In this document: in pieces, positions 1-6,299 of the stretch
Numbering within the stretch: the first letter of the stretch is position 1
How the letters are laid out: every line of letters starts with the position of its first letter
Program-made: the position numbers and the translations under genes
Source of the DNA: Oscillospiraceae bacterium
GTDB taxonomy: Bacteria > Bacillota > Clostridia > Oscillospirales > UBA929
NCBI GenBank assembly: GCA_031289065.1
Contig: JAITQI010000143.1
Coordinates: forward strand, 1-9,920
Length of the DNA stretch: 9,920 nucleotides
Reading direction: 5' to 3'
The notes under the pieces: model-generated
Seen by the model: only the letters and a program-made list of their open reading frames with translations
What the model was told of the DNA's origin: nothing
Databases searched by the model: none

Positions 1-2474
1 TTTACGCCACCTATGACACGGCGGCCTGCGGCGGCGAAAATGAGGCGGGCGAGTTGCTGTCCGGCGGGTCGGGGAAACAGACGGTGGTGGTGCTGGGCTC
101 CGGGCCCATCCGCATCGGCCAGGGCATCGAATTCGACTACGCCAGCGTCCACTGTGTCCGGGCCCTGAAGAAAATGGGCTACGAGGTGGCCATCATCAAC
201 AACAACCCGGAGACGGTGTCCACCGACTTCGACACGGCGGACAGGCTCTATTTCGAGCCGGTCTGCCCGGAGGACGTGTTAAACGTCATCGCTCTGGAGC
301 GCCCTCTCGGCGTGGTGACCGCCTTCGGCGGCGGTACGGCTATCAAGTTGGCCCGGCACCTGGGGCGGCTGAACGTCCCCATCATCGGCACCTCGGCCGA
401 TGGCATCGACATGGCCGAGGACCGGGAGCGGTTCGATGCCCTGCTGCAAGAGCTGGATATAAAGCGCCCCAAGGGTTCCGCCGTGATGACCTGCGACGAG
501 GCCCTGGCCGCCGCTCGGTCGCTGGGCTACCCCGTGCTGTTGCGGCCCTCCTATGTGCTGGGCGGGCAGAACATGATCATCGCCTTCGGGGACGAGGACG
601 TGCTGGAGTACATGGAGATCATCCTGCGGCTCAACCAGGACAACCCGGTGCTCATCGATCAGTATGTCAGCGGCATCGAAATCGAGGTGGACGCCATCTG
701 CGACGGGGAGGACATCCTCATCCCCGGTATCATGGAGCACATCGAGCGCACCGGCATCCACTCGGGCGACAGCATTTCGGTCTATCCGGCCATCCACGTC
801 GACGACGTCTTCGCCCAGGAGGTGCTTCAGACCACAAAGCGGCTGTGTCTGGCGTCCAAGGCGTTGGGACTGGTCAATCTGCAATATATCAGCCGAGAGG
901 GCGAGCTGTACATCATCGAGATGAACCCCCGGGCTTCCCGGACGGTGCCCTATCTGAGCAAGGTGACCGGGGTGCCCATGTGCGAGCTGGCCACCCGGGT
1001 CAGTCTGGGCGAGAAGCTGTCCGACCTGGGGTACGGCGCGGGGCTGTACAAGCTGCCCCCCTACACCGCCGTCAAGGTGCCGGTGTTCTCCTTTGAAAAA
1101 CTGACCGACGTGGACACCCAATTGGGCCCCGAGATGAAATCCACCGGCGAGGTGCTGGGGCTGGGTAAAAACCTGGAGGAGGCCCTGTACAAGGGCCTGG
1201 TGGCGGCGGGGTACAAGATGTTCAAACGGGGCGGCGTGTTCATCACGGTGCGGGACGGGGACAAGGCCGAGGTGGCCGACATCGCCAAGAAGTTTGCCGC
1301 TCTGGGCTTTTCCCTGTACGCCACGGCGGGGACGGCGGCGGTTCTTAAAAAGGCGGGGCTGGCGGTGAAAACGGTGGGCAAGATCAGCGAAAACGCTTCG
1401 GACAACACCATGACCCTGCTGGAGAGCGGCAAGGTGGTTTATATTCTGTCCACCTCGGCCAAGGGCCGCGACCCGGCCCGGGACGATGTGAAAATCCGGC
1501 GCAAGGCCTGCCTGCTGGGCATTCCCTGCCTGACCTCGCTGGACACGGCGGGGGCGGTGGCCGACAGCCTGATGAGCCGATACAGCGAAATCAGCACCGA
1601 ATTGGTGGACATTAACGGCATGAGGAGCGAGCGCATGAGGCTTCCCTTCGTCAAAATGCAGGGCTGCGGCAACGACTATATCTACATCGACTGCTTTGAC
1701 CGGGAGATCAACTCCCCCGAGTCCCTGTCGATCTTCCTGTCCGACAGGCACTACGGCGTGGGGGGAGACGGCATTGTGCTGATCTGCCCCTCCGATACGG
1801 CCGACGCCAAGATGCGCATTTTCAACCTGGACGGCAGCGAGGCCCAGATGTGCGGCAACGCCGTCCGGTGCGTGGCCAAATACCTGTACGACAACGGCAT
1901 CGTCCCCAAACAGCGCCTGACGGTGGAGACCCGGAGCGGCGTCAAGGAGCTTCTTTTGACTGTGCGGGACAATCGGGTTTACCGGGTGACGGTGGACATG
2001 GGCCGGGCCGAGCTGACCCCGGCCAAAGTCCCGGTGGCGCTGGACGGGGACAGGGTGGTTGACCGTCTGACCGAGGTGGCGGGCGGGACCTACCGGATCA
2101 CCTGCGTGTCCATGGGCAATCCCCACTGCGTGGTGTTTGTGGAGGACGAGTCCGGGCTGGAGCTGTCGGAGTTGGGGCCCAAGTTTGAGTTTGACAAGCT
2201 GTTCCCCGACCGGGTCAACACCGAGTTTGTTCGGGTGGTGGACGAGCACACCCTCAAAATGCGGGTGTGGGAACGGGGCAGCGGCGAGACCATGGCCTGC
2301 GGCACAGGGGCTTGCGCCTCGGCGGTGGCCGCTGTGCTGGGCGGCTACGCCAAAAAGGGCGAGGACATCCGGGTGGTGATGAACGGCGGGGAGCTGATTG
2401 TCAACTACACCGACCAGCGGGTGTGGATGACTGGGGCGGCCGAGAAGGTGTTCGAGGGGATTGTGGAGGTATGA
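1..2474 (+). CDS. carB: Carbamoyl-phosphate synthase large subunit (C-terminal half) fused in frame to diaminopimelate epimerase; 5' partial
   Basis: The open frame runs from the left edge (first full codon at base 3) to the TGA at 2472-2474, 823 visible residues. Residues 1-17 are the end of the CarB oligomerisation region. Residues 18 to about 400 are the second ATP-grasp synthetase domain, which phosphorylates carbamate: GSGPIRIGQGIEFDY, NNNPETVSTD, RPSYVLGG, GIMEHIE and EMNPRASRTVP are all CarB signatures. Residues about 406-540 are the MGS-like allosteric domain, keeping the Thr (ATAGTA) and Lys (VGK) equivalent to the effector-binding residues of the E. coli enzyme. CarB makes carbamoyl phosphate for pyrimidines and arginine, using ammonia from the CarA glutaminase. 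After ELVDIN the frame does not stop but passes through GMRSER into a complete DapF at residue 545. The N-terminal half lies outside the window. CarB identity is certain; whether the product stays fused is not. Confidence 0.93.
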   Translation, partial: YATYDTAACGGENEAGELLSGGSGKQTVVVLGSGPIRIGQGIEFDYASVHCVRALKKMGYEVAIINNNPETVSTDFDTADRLYFEPVCPEDVLNVIALERPLGVVTAFGGGTAIKLARHLGRLNVPIIGTSADGIDMAEDRERFDALLQELDIKRPKGSAVMTCDEALAAARSLGYPVLLRPSYVLGGQNMIIAFGDEDVLEYMEIILRLNQDNPVLIDQYVSGIEIEVDAICDGEDILIPGIMEHIERTGIHSGDSISVYPAIHVDDVFAQEVLQTTKRLCLASKALGLVNLQYISREGELYIIEMNPRASRTVPYLSKVTGVPMCELATRVSLGEKLSDLGYGAGLYKLPPYTAVKVPVFSFEKLTDVDTQLGPEMKSTGEVLGLGKNLEEALYKGLVAAGYKMFKRGGVFITVRDGDKAEVADIAKKFAALGFSLYATAGTAAVLKKAGLAVKTVGKISENASDNTMTLLESGKVVYILSTSAKGRDPARDDVKIRRKACLLGIPCLTSLDTAGAVADSLMSRYSEISTELVDINGMRSERMRLPFVKMQGCGNDYIYIDCFDREINSPESLSIFLSDRHYGVGGDGIVLICPSDTADAKMRIFNLDGSEAQMCGNAVRCVAKYLYDNGIVPKQRLTVETRSGVKELLLTVRDNRVYRVTVDMGRAELTPAKVPVALDGDRVVDRLTEVAGGTYRITCVSMGNPHCVVFVEDESGLELSELGPKFEFDKLFPDRVNTEFVRVVDEHTLKMRVWERGSGETMACGTGACASAVAAVLGGYAKKGEDIRVVMNGGELIVNYTDQRVWMTGAAEKVFEGIVEV
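1623..1627 (+). promoter_or_regulatory. Internal Shine-Dalgarno AGGAG before the DapF methionine
   Basis: AGGAG is separated by 7 nt from ATG 1635, an ideal spacing. It lies inside the uninterrupted CarB-DapF frame. An out-of-frame TGA at 1621-1623 partly overlaps it, giving the arrangement expected of an ancestral carB stop next to a dapF ribosome binding site. This supports either residual independent translation of DapF or a recent loss of the carB stop codon. Confidence 0.5.
1635..2474 (+). CDS. dapF: Diaminopimelate epimerase (DapF) module, possibly also translated from its own start
   Basis: DapF interconverts LL- and meso-diaminopimelate in the cytoplasm, the penultimate step to lysine and the source of meso-DAP for peptidoglycan. 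Counting from ATG 1635 the protein is 279 residues, a normal full length (E. coli 274). Both catalytic cysteines are present: C73 in MCGNAVRC and C222 in ACGTGACA. Other family signatures are KMQGCGNDYIY at the N-terminus, DRHYGVGGDG, FNLDGSEAQ and SMGNPHCV. The frame is continuous with carB upstream, so it may be made only as the C-terminal domain of the fusion. However, AGGAG lies 7 nt before ATG 1635, which suits internal initiation and a free DapF. ATG 1620 is a less likely start because it lies before that site. Nearby genes make histidine and GMP, so this is a mixed biosynthetic group rather than a lysine operon. Confidence 0.93.
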   Translation: MRLPFVKMQGCGNDYIYIDCFDREINSPESLSIFLSDRHYGVGGDGIVLICPSDTADAKMRIFNLDGSEAQMCGNAVRCVAKYLYDNGIVPKQRLTVETRSGVKELLLTVRDNRVYRVTVDMGRAELTPAKVPVALDGDRVVDRLTEVAGGTYRITCVSMGNPHCVVFVEDESGLELSELGPKFEFDKLFPDRVNTEFVRVVDEHTLKMRVWERGSGETMACGTGACASAVAAVLGGYAKKGEDIRVVMNGGELIVNYTDQRVWMTGAAEKVFEGIVEV

Positions 2475-2501
2475 CATCAGCGGACAGAACGGGGGCTTTT
2501 T

Positions 2502-3119
2502 ATGATCGGCGTCATTGATTATAAGGCGGGGAATTCCGCCAGTATGCTGACCGCTTTGCGGCGGGTGGGGGCTGAGGCGGCGCTGTTTGCCCGCCCTGAG
2601 GGGCTGGACGGCGTGGACAGGCTCATCCTGCCGGGGGTCGGTTCGGCCCGGGCCACCATGGACACGCTGGGGGAAGCGGGCTGGGTCGAGGCGCTGGAAA
2701 GGCTTGTGCTGCGGGGCGGAATGCCCTTTTTGGGCGTGTGCGTCGGCTTGCAGGTGCTCTTTGCCCACAGCGCGGAGGAGGACACCGACACGCTGGGGTT
2801 TTTGCCCGGACGGGTGACGCGCTTCCCGGCGGGCCGGGTGCGGGTGCCCCAGATCGGCTGGAACGCCGTGACCTTTCGGCGGGCACATCCCCTGCTCAAG
2901 GGCCTTGGCACAACCGGGCACTTCTACTTTGTCAACTCCTATCACGCCGTCCCGGCGTCGGCGTCGGACATTTTGGCCGAGACCGATTACGGCGGGGTGT
3001 TTTGCTCGGCGGTGGCCCGGGACAATTTGGCGGCCACGCAGTTTCACCTGGAAAAAAGCGGGGAAACCGGACTTGCCATGCTGAAAAATTTCGCGGCGTG
3101 GAATGGCGGGGGCGGTTGA
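2502..3119 (+). CDS. hisH: Imidazole glycerol phosphate synthase, glutaminase subunit HisH
   Basis: HisH hydrolyses glutamine and passes ammonia to HisF, which builds imidazole glycerol phosphate and AICAR in histidine synthesis. The protein has 205 residues, usual for the family. It is a class I glutamine amidotransferase with a complete triad: C80 (GVCVGLQ), H182 and E184 (ATQFHLEKSG). The N-terminal IDYKAGN and the internal LPGVGS, PQIGWN and FYFVNSYH are HisH signatures. FHLEKSG in place of the common FHPEKS resembles the variant I associate with anaerobic Clostridia and is not a defect. The start at 2502 has only a poor G-rich site (GGGGG at 2491-2495, 6 nt away), but the protein begins exactly at the expected MIGVIDY. 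It lies 27 bp after dapF and is probably cotranscribed with it. A strong promoter begins at its stop codon, so its partner hisF has separate transcription. Confidence 0.95.
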   Translation: MIGVIDYKAGNSASMLTALRRVGAEAALFARPEGLDGVDRLILPGVGSARATMDTLGEAGWVEALERLVLRGGMPFLGVCVGLQVLFAHSAEEDTDTLGFLPGRVTRFPAGRVRVPQIGWNAVTFRRAHPLLKGLGTTGHFYFVNSYHAVPASASDILAETDYGGVFCSAVARDNLAATQFHLEKSGETGLAMLKNFAAWNGGGG

Positions 3120-3144
3120 CATTCGAGGGGGATTTCTCTATAAT
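3116..3144 (+). promoter_or_regulatory. Perfect consensus sigma-A promoter upstream of hisF
   Basis: The -35 box TTGACA (3116-3121) and -10 box TATAAT (3139-3144) both match consensus exactly and are separated by the optimal 17 bp. The -35 box contains the hisH stop codon TGA (3117-3119). Transcription should start near 3151. This promoter would give strong expression of hisF and guaA independently of carB-dapF-hisH, and strong promoters of this kind often precede leaders that regulate downstream. Confidence 0.88.
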
Positions 3145-3150
3145 GGAAGC

Positions 3151-3311
3151 GTGAATAGGATTGCGTTGTGTACGCCGATTAGGACGCGTTTTGAAACGAG
3201 TTGGGAACACAAATCGCAACGAAATACGTCCCATTTTACCCAGCCGCCTTTGCCGCGAGCACGAGGCGGCTCCTATGTTTTTTGCTGCCATAGAAAGGAG
3301 GGCCTGCTCTT
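3151..3311 (+). ncRNA. Structured 5' leader of hisF-guaA, candidate cis-regulatory RNA
   Basis: About 160 nt separate the predicted transcription start from the hisF ATG, although the rest of this strand is tightly packed. Strand 3161-3171 (TTGCGTTGTGT) pairs with 3207-3219 in 11 bp, leaving a 2-nt bulge at 3213-3214. Strand 3182-3191 can pair with 3222-3231 (one mismatch, one G-U). The two helices interleave, so they form a pseudoknot or are alternatives. A third hairpin is at 3242-3271. CTCCT at 3270-3274 is complementary to AGGAG at 3296-3300 in the hisF Shine-Dalgarno, so it could mask it. I do not see the T-box AGGGTGGNACCGCG element or the 3' core of the ZTP (pfl) riboswitch. The function is unknown; regulation is inferred from position and pairing only. 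An open frame crosses the leader but has no ribosome binding site. Confidence 0.45.
3242..3283 (+). terminator. Attenuator-like hairpin with T-tract in the hisF leader
   Basis: AGCCGCCT (3242-3249) and AGGCGGCT (3264-3271) form a perfect 8-bp G+C-rich stem with a 14-nt loop. Six T residues follow at 3278-3283. The 6-nt gap between stem and T-run is longer than in an ideal intrinsic terminator, so termination may be weak or conditional. The 3' arm overlaps the CTCCT segment that can pair with the hisF Shine-Dalgarno, which makes a choice between two folds possible. Confidence 0.4.
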
Positions 3312-4112
3312 ATGTTAACCAAACGCCTTATCGCCTGTTTCGACGTAAAAAACGGACGGGTGACCAAAGCTCGGCAGTTTCAGGACAACATCGACGTGGC
3401 CGCCGCCGAGGAGATGGCCCGTCTTGTGTACGACGAACAGATCGACGAGATCATCTTTTACGACATCATGGCCAGCCCCGAAAAGCGGGGGCCGGACTTG
3501 GCGATGGTGAGCCGGGTGGCGGAGCAGGTCTTCGTGCCCTTTACAGTGGGCGGCGGCGTCAAGACGTTGGACGACATGTATGCCACCCTGCGGGCCGGGG
3601 CGGAAAAGATCAGCGTCGATTCGGCCGCCGTGCGTGACCCCAGCCTCATTGCTCAAGGGGCGCGGGCCTTCGGCAGCCAGTGTGTCGTGCTGAGTATGCA
3701 GGTCAAACGGGTGGGCGTGTCGCAAGAGATCCCCAGCGGGTATGAAATCATGCTGGACGGGGCCCGGGTGGCCACCGGGCTGGACGCGGTGATCTGGGCC
3801 CGCCGGGGCGAGGACTTGGGCGCGGGGGAAATCTGCGTCAACAGCATCGACAACGACGGCACCCACGGCGGATACGATTTGGAGATCACCGCCGCCGTCG
3901 CCGGGGCGGTCAACCTGCCGGTCATCGCTTCGGGCGGCGCGGGTATTCCCGCACACCTGGCGGCGGCCTTCGCCGTAGAGGGCGTGTCGGCGGGGATCAT
4001 CAGTTCGATGCTCTACTCCCCCCGGCTGCCGCGGAATTTTACGGTGCGGGAGATCAAGGCGGAGCTGGCGGGGCTGGGTGTACCGGTTCGGCCGTGGGCG
4101 GGGATCGCCTGA
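3312..4112 (+). CDS. hisF: Imidazole glycerol phosphate synthase, cyclase subunit HisF (D130Q variant)
   Basis: HisF is the TIM-barrel partner of HisH. It uses ammonia and PRFAR to make imidazole glycerol phosphate for histidine and releases AICAR into purine synthesis. The protein has 266 residues, close to the usual 250-260. Recognisable elements are CFDVKNGRV with catalytic D11 and K19, FYDI with D51, the phosphate loops VGGGV and ASGGAG, and SIDNDGT. The second catalytic Asp, D130 in Thermotoga maritima (AIDAKR), is here Gln in SMQVKRV (codon CAG at 3699-3701). The segment after it, with PSGYE, resembles a HisF subtype I associate with anaerobes, which as I recall it retains the Asp. The start is ATG 3312, preceded by AAGGAGG at 3295-3301. 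It is driven by the promoter at 3116-3144, and guaA follows after 35 bp. Family assignment is firm; full cyclase activity is uncertain. Confidence 0.93.
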   Translation: MLTKRLIACFDVKNGRVTKARQFQDNIDVAAAEEMARLVYDEQIDEIIFYDIMASPEKRGPDLAMVSRVAEQVFVPFTVGGGVKTLDDMYATLRAGAEKISVDSAAVRDPSLIAQGARAFGSQCVVLSMQVKRVGVSQEIPSGYEIMLDGARVATGLDAVIWARRGEDLGAGEICVNSIDNDGTHGGYDLEITAAVAGAVNLPVIASGGAGIPAHLAAAFAVEGVSAGIISSMLYSPRLPRNFTVREIKAELAGLGVPVRPWAGIA

Positions 4113-4147
4113 TCTGGCCCTAACATATGAAAAGCGAGGCGTTCCCC

Positions 4148-5686
4148 ATGAACACACAAAACCAGACCGTTTTGATTTTGGATTTTGGCGGGCAGTACAG
4201 CCACCTGATTGCGCGGCGGGTGCGGGAGCTGCGGGTGTATTGCGAGGTGTATCCGTCCGGGCGGGTGTTGGCGGCGATTGAGGCGACCAAGCCGGTGGGG
4301 ATCATCCTGACCGGCGGACCGAACAGCGTCTATGAGCCGGGGGCGCCGCTGATTCCGGCGGAGGTGTTTGAACGGGGTATCCCGGTGCTGGGCATCTGCT
4401 ACGGCGCCCAGCTCATGGCCCATGTGCTGGGCGGGCGGGCCGCCGCCACCGGGCAGCGGGAGTACGGGCAGACCGAGACCCGGTTTGATCCTGACTCTCC
4501 CCTGTTTGCCGGACTGCCCGAGACCGGCGTGACCTGGATGAGCCACGGGGTGTCCATCCAGGGCCTGCCGACGGGGTTCCGGGGCGCAGCCTCCACCCAA
4601 AGCACATCCTACGCCGCCATAGAAAACCCCCAGAAGAAGCTGTACGGCCTGCAATTCCACCCCGAGGTGTCTCACACCCAAAACGGGCTGGAGATGCTGC
4701 GGCGGTTTCTGTACGACATTTGCCCCTGCGTGGGGGACTGGCACATGGGGGACTATGCCGAGCGCACCGTGGCCGAGATGCGGGCCAAGATCGGAGATGG
4801 CAAGGTGTTGCTGGCTCTGTCGGGGGGGGTGGACTCGTCGGTGTGCGCGGCGCTGCTGTCCAAGGCGGTAGGGCGTCAGCTGACCTGTATTTTCGTGGAT
4901 CACGGCCTGCTGCGCAAGGACGAGGGCGACGAAGTGGAAGCCGCCTTCCGGGACTGGGACATCCGGCTGATCCGGGTCAACGCCGAGGCGCGTTTTTTGG
5001 CGCGGCTTTCCGGGCAGACCGAGCCGGAGGCCAAGCGCAAGATCATCGGCGAGGAGTTTATCCGGGTCTTTGAGGAGGAAGCCAAAAAGATCGGCAGCGT
5101 GGATTTTTTGGCCCAGGGCACCATCTACCCCGACGTGATCGAGTCGGGGGCGGGCAACGCCGCGGTCATCAAGAGCCATCACAACACCGGGGGACTGCCC
5201 GACCATGTGGATTTCAAGGAGATTGTCGAGCCGCTGCGGCTGCTGTTTAAGGACGAGGTGCGGCGGCTGGGCGTGGCGTTGGGGTTGGACGACAGCTTGG
5301 TCTGGCGGCAGCCCTTCCCCGGCCCCGGCCTGGCCATACGGGTCATCGGAGACCTCACGGCGGAAAAATTGGACATGCTCCGGGAAGCCGACGCCATCTT
5401 CCGGGCGGAACTGGCGCTGGCGGGGCTGGATAGGGACATCCATCAGTATTTCGCCGTGCTAACCTCTCTGCGTTCGGTGGGCGTCATGGGGGACGAGCGC
5501 ACCTATGACTACACGCTGGCCCTGCGGGGCGTGACCACCACCGACTTTATGACGGCGGACTTCGCCCGTATCCCCTATGACGTGCTGGCCCGGGCCAGCG
5601 GGCGCATTGTGGGCGAGGTGCCGCACATCAACCGGATTGTGTACGATATTACGAGCAAGCCGCCGGCGACGATCGAGTGGGAGTAG
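4148..5686 (+). CDS. guaA: GMP synthase (glutamine-hydrolysing)
   Basis: GuaA converts XMP to GMP with ATP and glutamine in the cytoplasm. The protein has 512 residues, full length for the single-chain enzyme. The N-terminal class I glutaminase has its triad at C84 (GICYGAQ) and H171/E173 (FHPEVSHT). The ATP-pyrophosphatase domain carries the P-loop SGGVDSS at residues 225-231 and QGTIYPDVIESG. The C-terminal dimerisation domain ends with the typical SKPPATIEWE. I chose ATG 4148 because GAGG at 4136-4139 sits 8 nt upstream and the protein then begins directly with the ATPase-linked glutaminase fold. An in-frame ATG at 4127 would add seven residues but has no ribosome binding site. It lies 35 bp after hisF with no visible terminator, so it is probably cotranscribed. 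AICAR released by HisF leads through IMP and XMP to this reaction. Confidence 0.97.
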   Translation: MNTQNQTVLILDFGGQYSHLIARRVRELRVYCEVYPSGRVLAAIEATKPVGIILTGGPNSVYEPGAPLIPAEVFERGIPVLGICYGAQLMAHVLGGRAAATGQREYGQTETRFDPDSPLFAGLPETGVTWMSHGVSIQGLPTGFRGAASTQSTSYAAIENPQKKLYGLQFHPEVSHTQNGLEMLRRFLYDICPCVGDWHMGDYAERTVAEMRAKIGDGKVLLALSGGVDSSVCAALLSKAVGRQLTCIFVDHGLLRKDEGDEVEAAFRDWDIRLIRVNAEARFLARLSGQTEPEAKRKIIGEEFIRVFEEEAKKIGSVDFLAQGTIYPDVIESGAGNAAVIKSHHNTGGLPDHVDFKEIVEPLRLLFKDEVRRLGVALGLDDSLVWRQPFPGPGLAIRVIGDLTAEKLDMLREADAIFRAELALAGLDRDIHQYFAVLTSLRSVGVMGDERTYDYTLALRGVTTTDFMTADFARIPYDVLARASGRIVGEVPHINRIVYDITSKPPATIEWE

Positions 5687-5694
5687 AAAACTGG

Positions 5695-5736
5695 GGATAA
5701 GCCATTGCAGCACAAAGGTTTTATCCGTTTTATTTT
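5695..5736 (+). terminator. Possible weak terminator after guaA
   Basis: GGATAA (5695-5700) pairs with TTATCC (5721-5726), and CC/GG inside can extend the stem past a small bulge. GTTTTATTTT follows directly. The stem is A+T-rich and the loop long, so termination would be modest. It sits 8 bp after the guaA stop, where a terminator is expected before the unrelated methyltransferase remnant. Confidence 0.35.
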
Positions 5737-5771
5737 CGCCGCGGCAATCATGATACGAACGGGGGGTGCGT

Positions 5772-6131
5772 ATGCGTTCAATCGAAATATACGCCGGTGC
5801 CGGCGGGCAGGCGATAGGGCTGGAACAAGCTGGGTTTGAACATGTTGCGCTTGTTGAGATAGATGGAAATGCCTGCGCGGCATTGCGTCATAATCGCCCT
5901 TCGTGGCATGTGATCGAGGGCGATGTAAAAGACTTTTCCGCATGTAAATATTTCGGAATTGACCTATTGGCCGGAGGGGTTCCTTGCCCGCCGTTTTCGG
6001 TTGCCGGCAAACAATTGGGTCGCGAAGATGAACGGGATTTGTTTCCGGAAGCCTTGCGCTTGGTCGAAGAATGCAAGCCGAAGGCGCGGCGAATCTCACG
6101 CTGGACAGGCCGTCGCATGAAAAACTGTTGA
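5772..6131 (+). pseudogene. Truncated C5-cytosine DNA methyltransferase (N-terminal third)
   Basis: The first ~105 of 119 codons encode the start of a DNA (cytosine-5) methyltransferase. Motif I, which binds S-adenosylmethionine, is IYAGAGGQAIGLEQAGF at residues 4-20. An acidic VEID follows (motif II). Motif IV carries the catalytic cysteine C72 in GGVPCPPFS, then GREDERDLFPEALRLVEECKPKA. Such enzymes normally have 300 or more residues and continue with an ENV motif VI, target recognition domain and motifs IX-X, all missing here. After residue 105 the frame reads 14 unrelated residues and stops. The start is ATG 5772 after a G-run; GTG 5766 is an alternative. Base composition is visibly lower in G+C than its neighbours, and codons such as CAT, AAA and TTT are common, which suggests horizontal acquisition. 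It cannot be active without the C-terminal domains. Confidence 0.85.
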
Positions 6132-6265
6132 TACAAATTCGCAGGGCGACTGGGGCTGACCCATTAAAGGTGTTGGAATGGCTGATTAGGAAGTTTCCGA
6201 GGCAAGCAGATGAAATAACTGCCAACAGGCGCATATTTAGCGCAGATTTGATGGGTAATGAATAA
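6071..6265 (+). pseudogene. Unrecognised C-terminal fragment joined to the methyltransferase remnant
   Basis: I do not recognise this frame. It overlaps the 3' end of the methyltransferase remnant in a different frame and encodes at most 64 residues. From about base 6095 it reads as plausible protein, with an amphipathic segment (HEKLLIQIRRATG, then PLKVLEWLIRKFPRQADE), and ends in GNE at the TAA 6263-6265. No convincing ribosome binding site precedes ATG 6071. Codon use and A+T content match the methyltransferase remnant rather than the housekeeping genes. The simplest reading is the 3' end of a second gene of the same foreign module, perhaps the cognate restriction enzyme, brought next to the methyltransferase by an internal deletion near 6085. 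It could instead be an intact small gene; that is less likely. Confidence 0.4.
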
Positions 6266-6299
6266 ATTTTCCAAGTAAAAATAGAAGCGGTTGAGGCAC

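Noticed and set aside
2471..2518. 15-codon frame starting at ATG overlapping the dapF stop
   Set aside because: GGAGG is only one base from that ATG, too close to work, and the frame has no family resemblance; HisH clearly starts at 2502 in another frame.
2739..3055. HisH as a divergent amidation (WbuY-type) paralogue
   Set aside because: The triad is intact, FHLEKSG and FVNSYH resemble a clostridial HisH subtype, and neighbouring genes are core metabolism rather than surface polysaccharide genes.
279..3122. Very long open frame on the minus strand, antisense to carB-dapF and hisH (over 900 codons)
   Set aside because: It is antisense to three genes with intact family motifs, is rich in His, Pro, Gly, Arg and Gln without domains, and is a usual by-product of high-G+C codon use. 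The similar minus-strand frames at 4013-5443 and 6237-7805 are rejected for the same reason.
3151..3311. T-box or ZTP riboswitch before hisF
   Set aside because: The T-box AGGGTGGNACCGCG element and the conserved 3' core of the ZTP (pfl) motif are both absent.
3151..3318. Possible leader peptide with three His codons in the hisF leader
   Set aside because: The GTG at 3151 is at the predicted transcript start with no ribosome binding site, the His codons are scattered rather than in a run, and the frame overlaps the hisF start.
4127..4147. Upstream ATG start for GuaA
   Set aside because: No Shine-Dalgarno precedes it, while ATG 4148 has GAGG at good spacing and gives the usual GuaA N-terminus.
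4815..4832. Run of eight G residues in guaA as a possible frameshift or phase-variation site
   Set aside because: The frame is intact and the run encodes the conserved P-loop glycines; nothing suggests variation.
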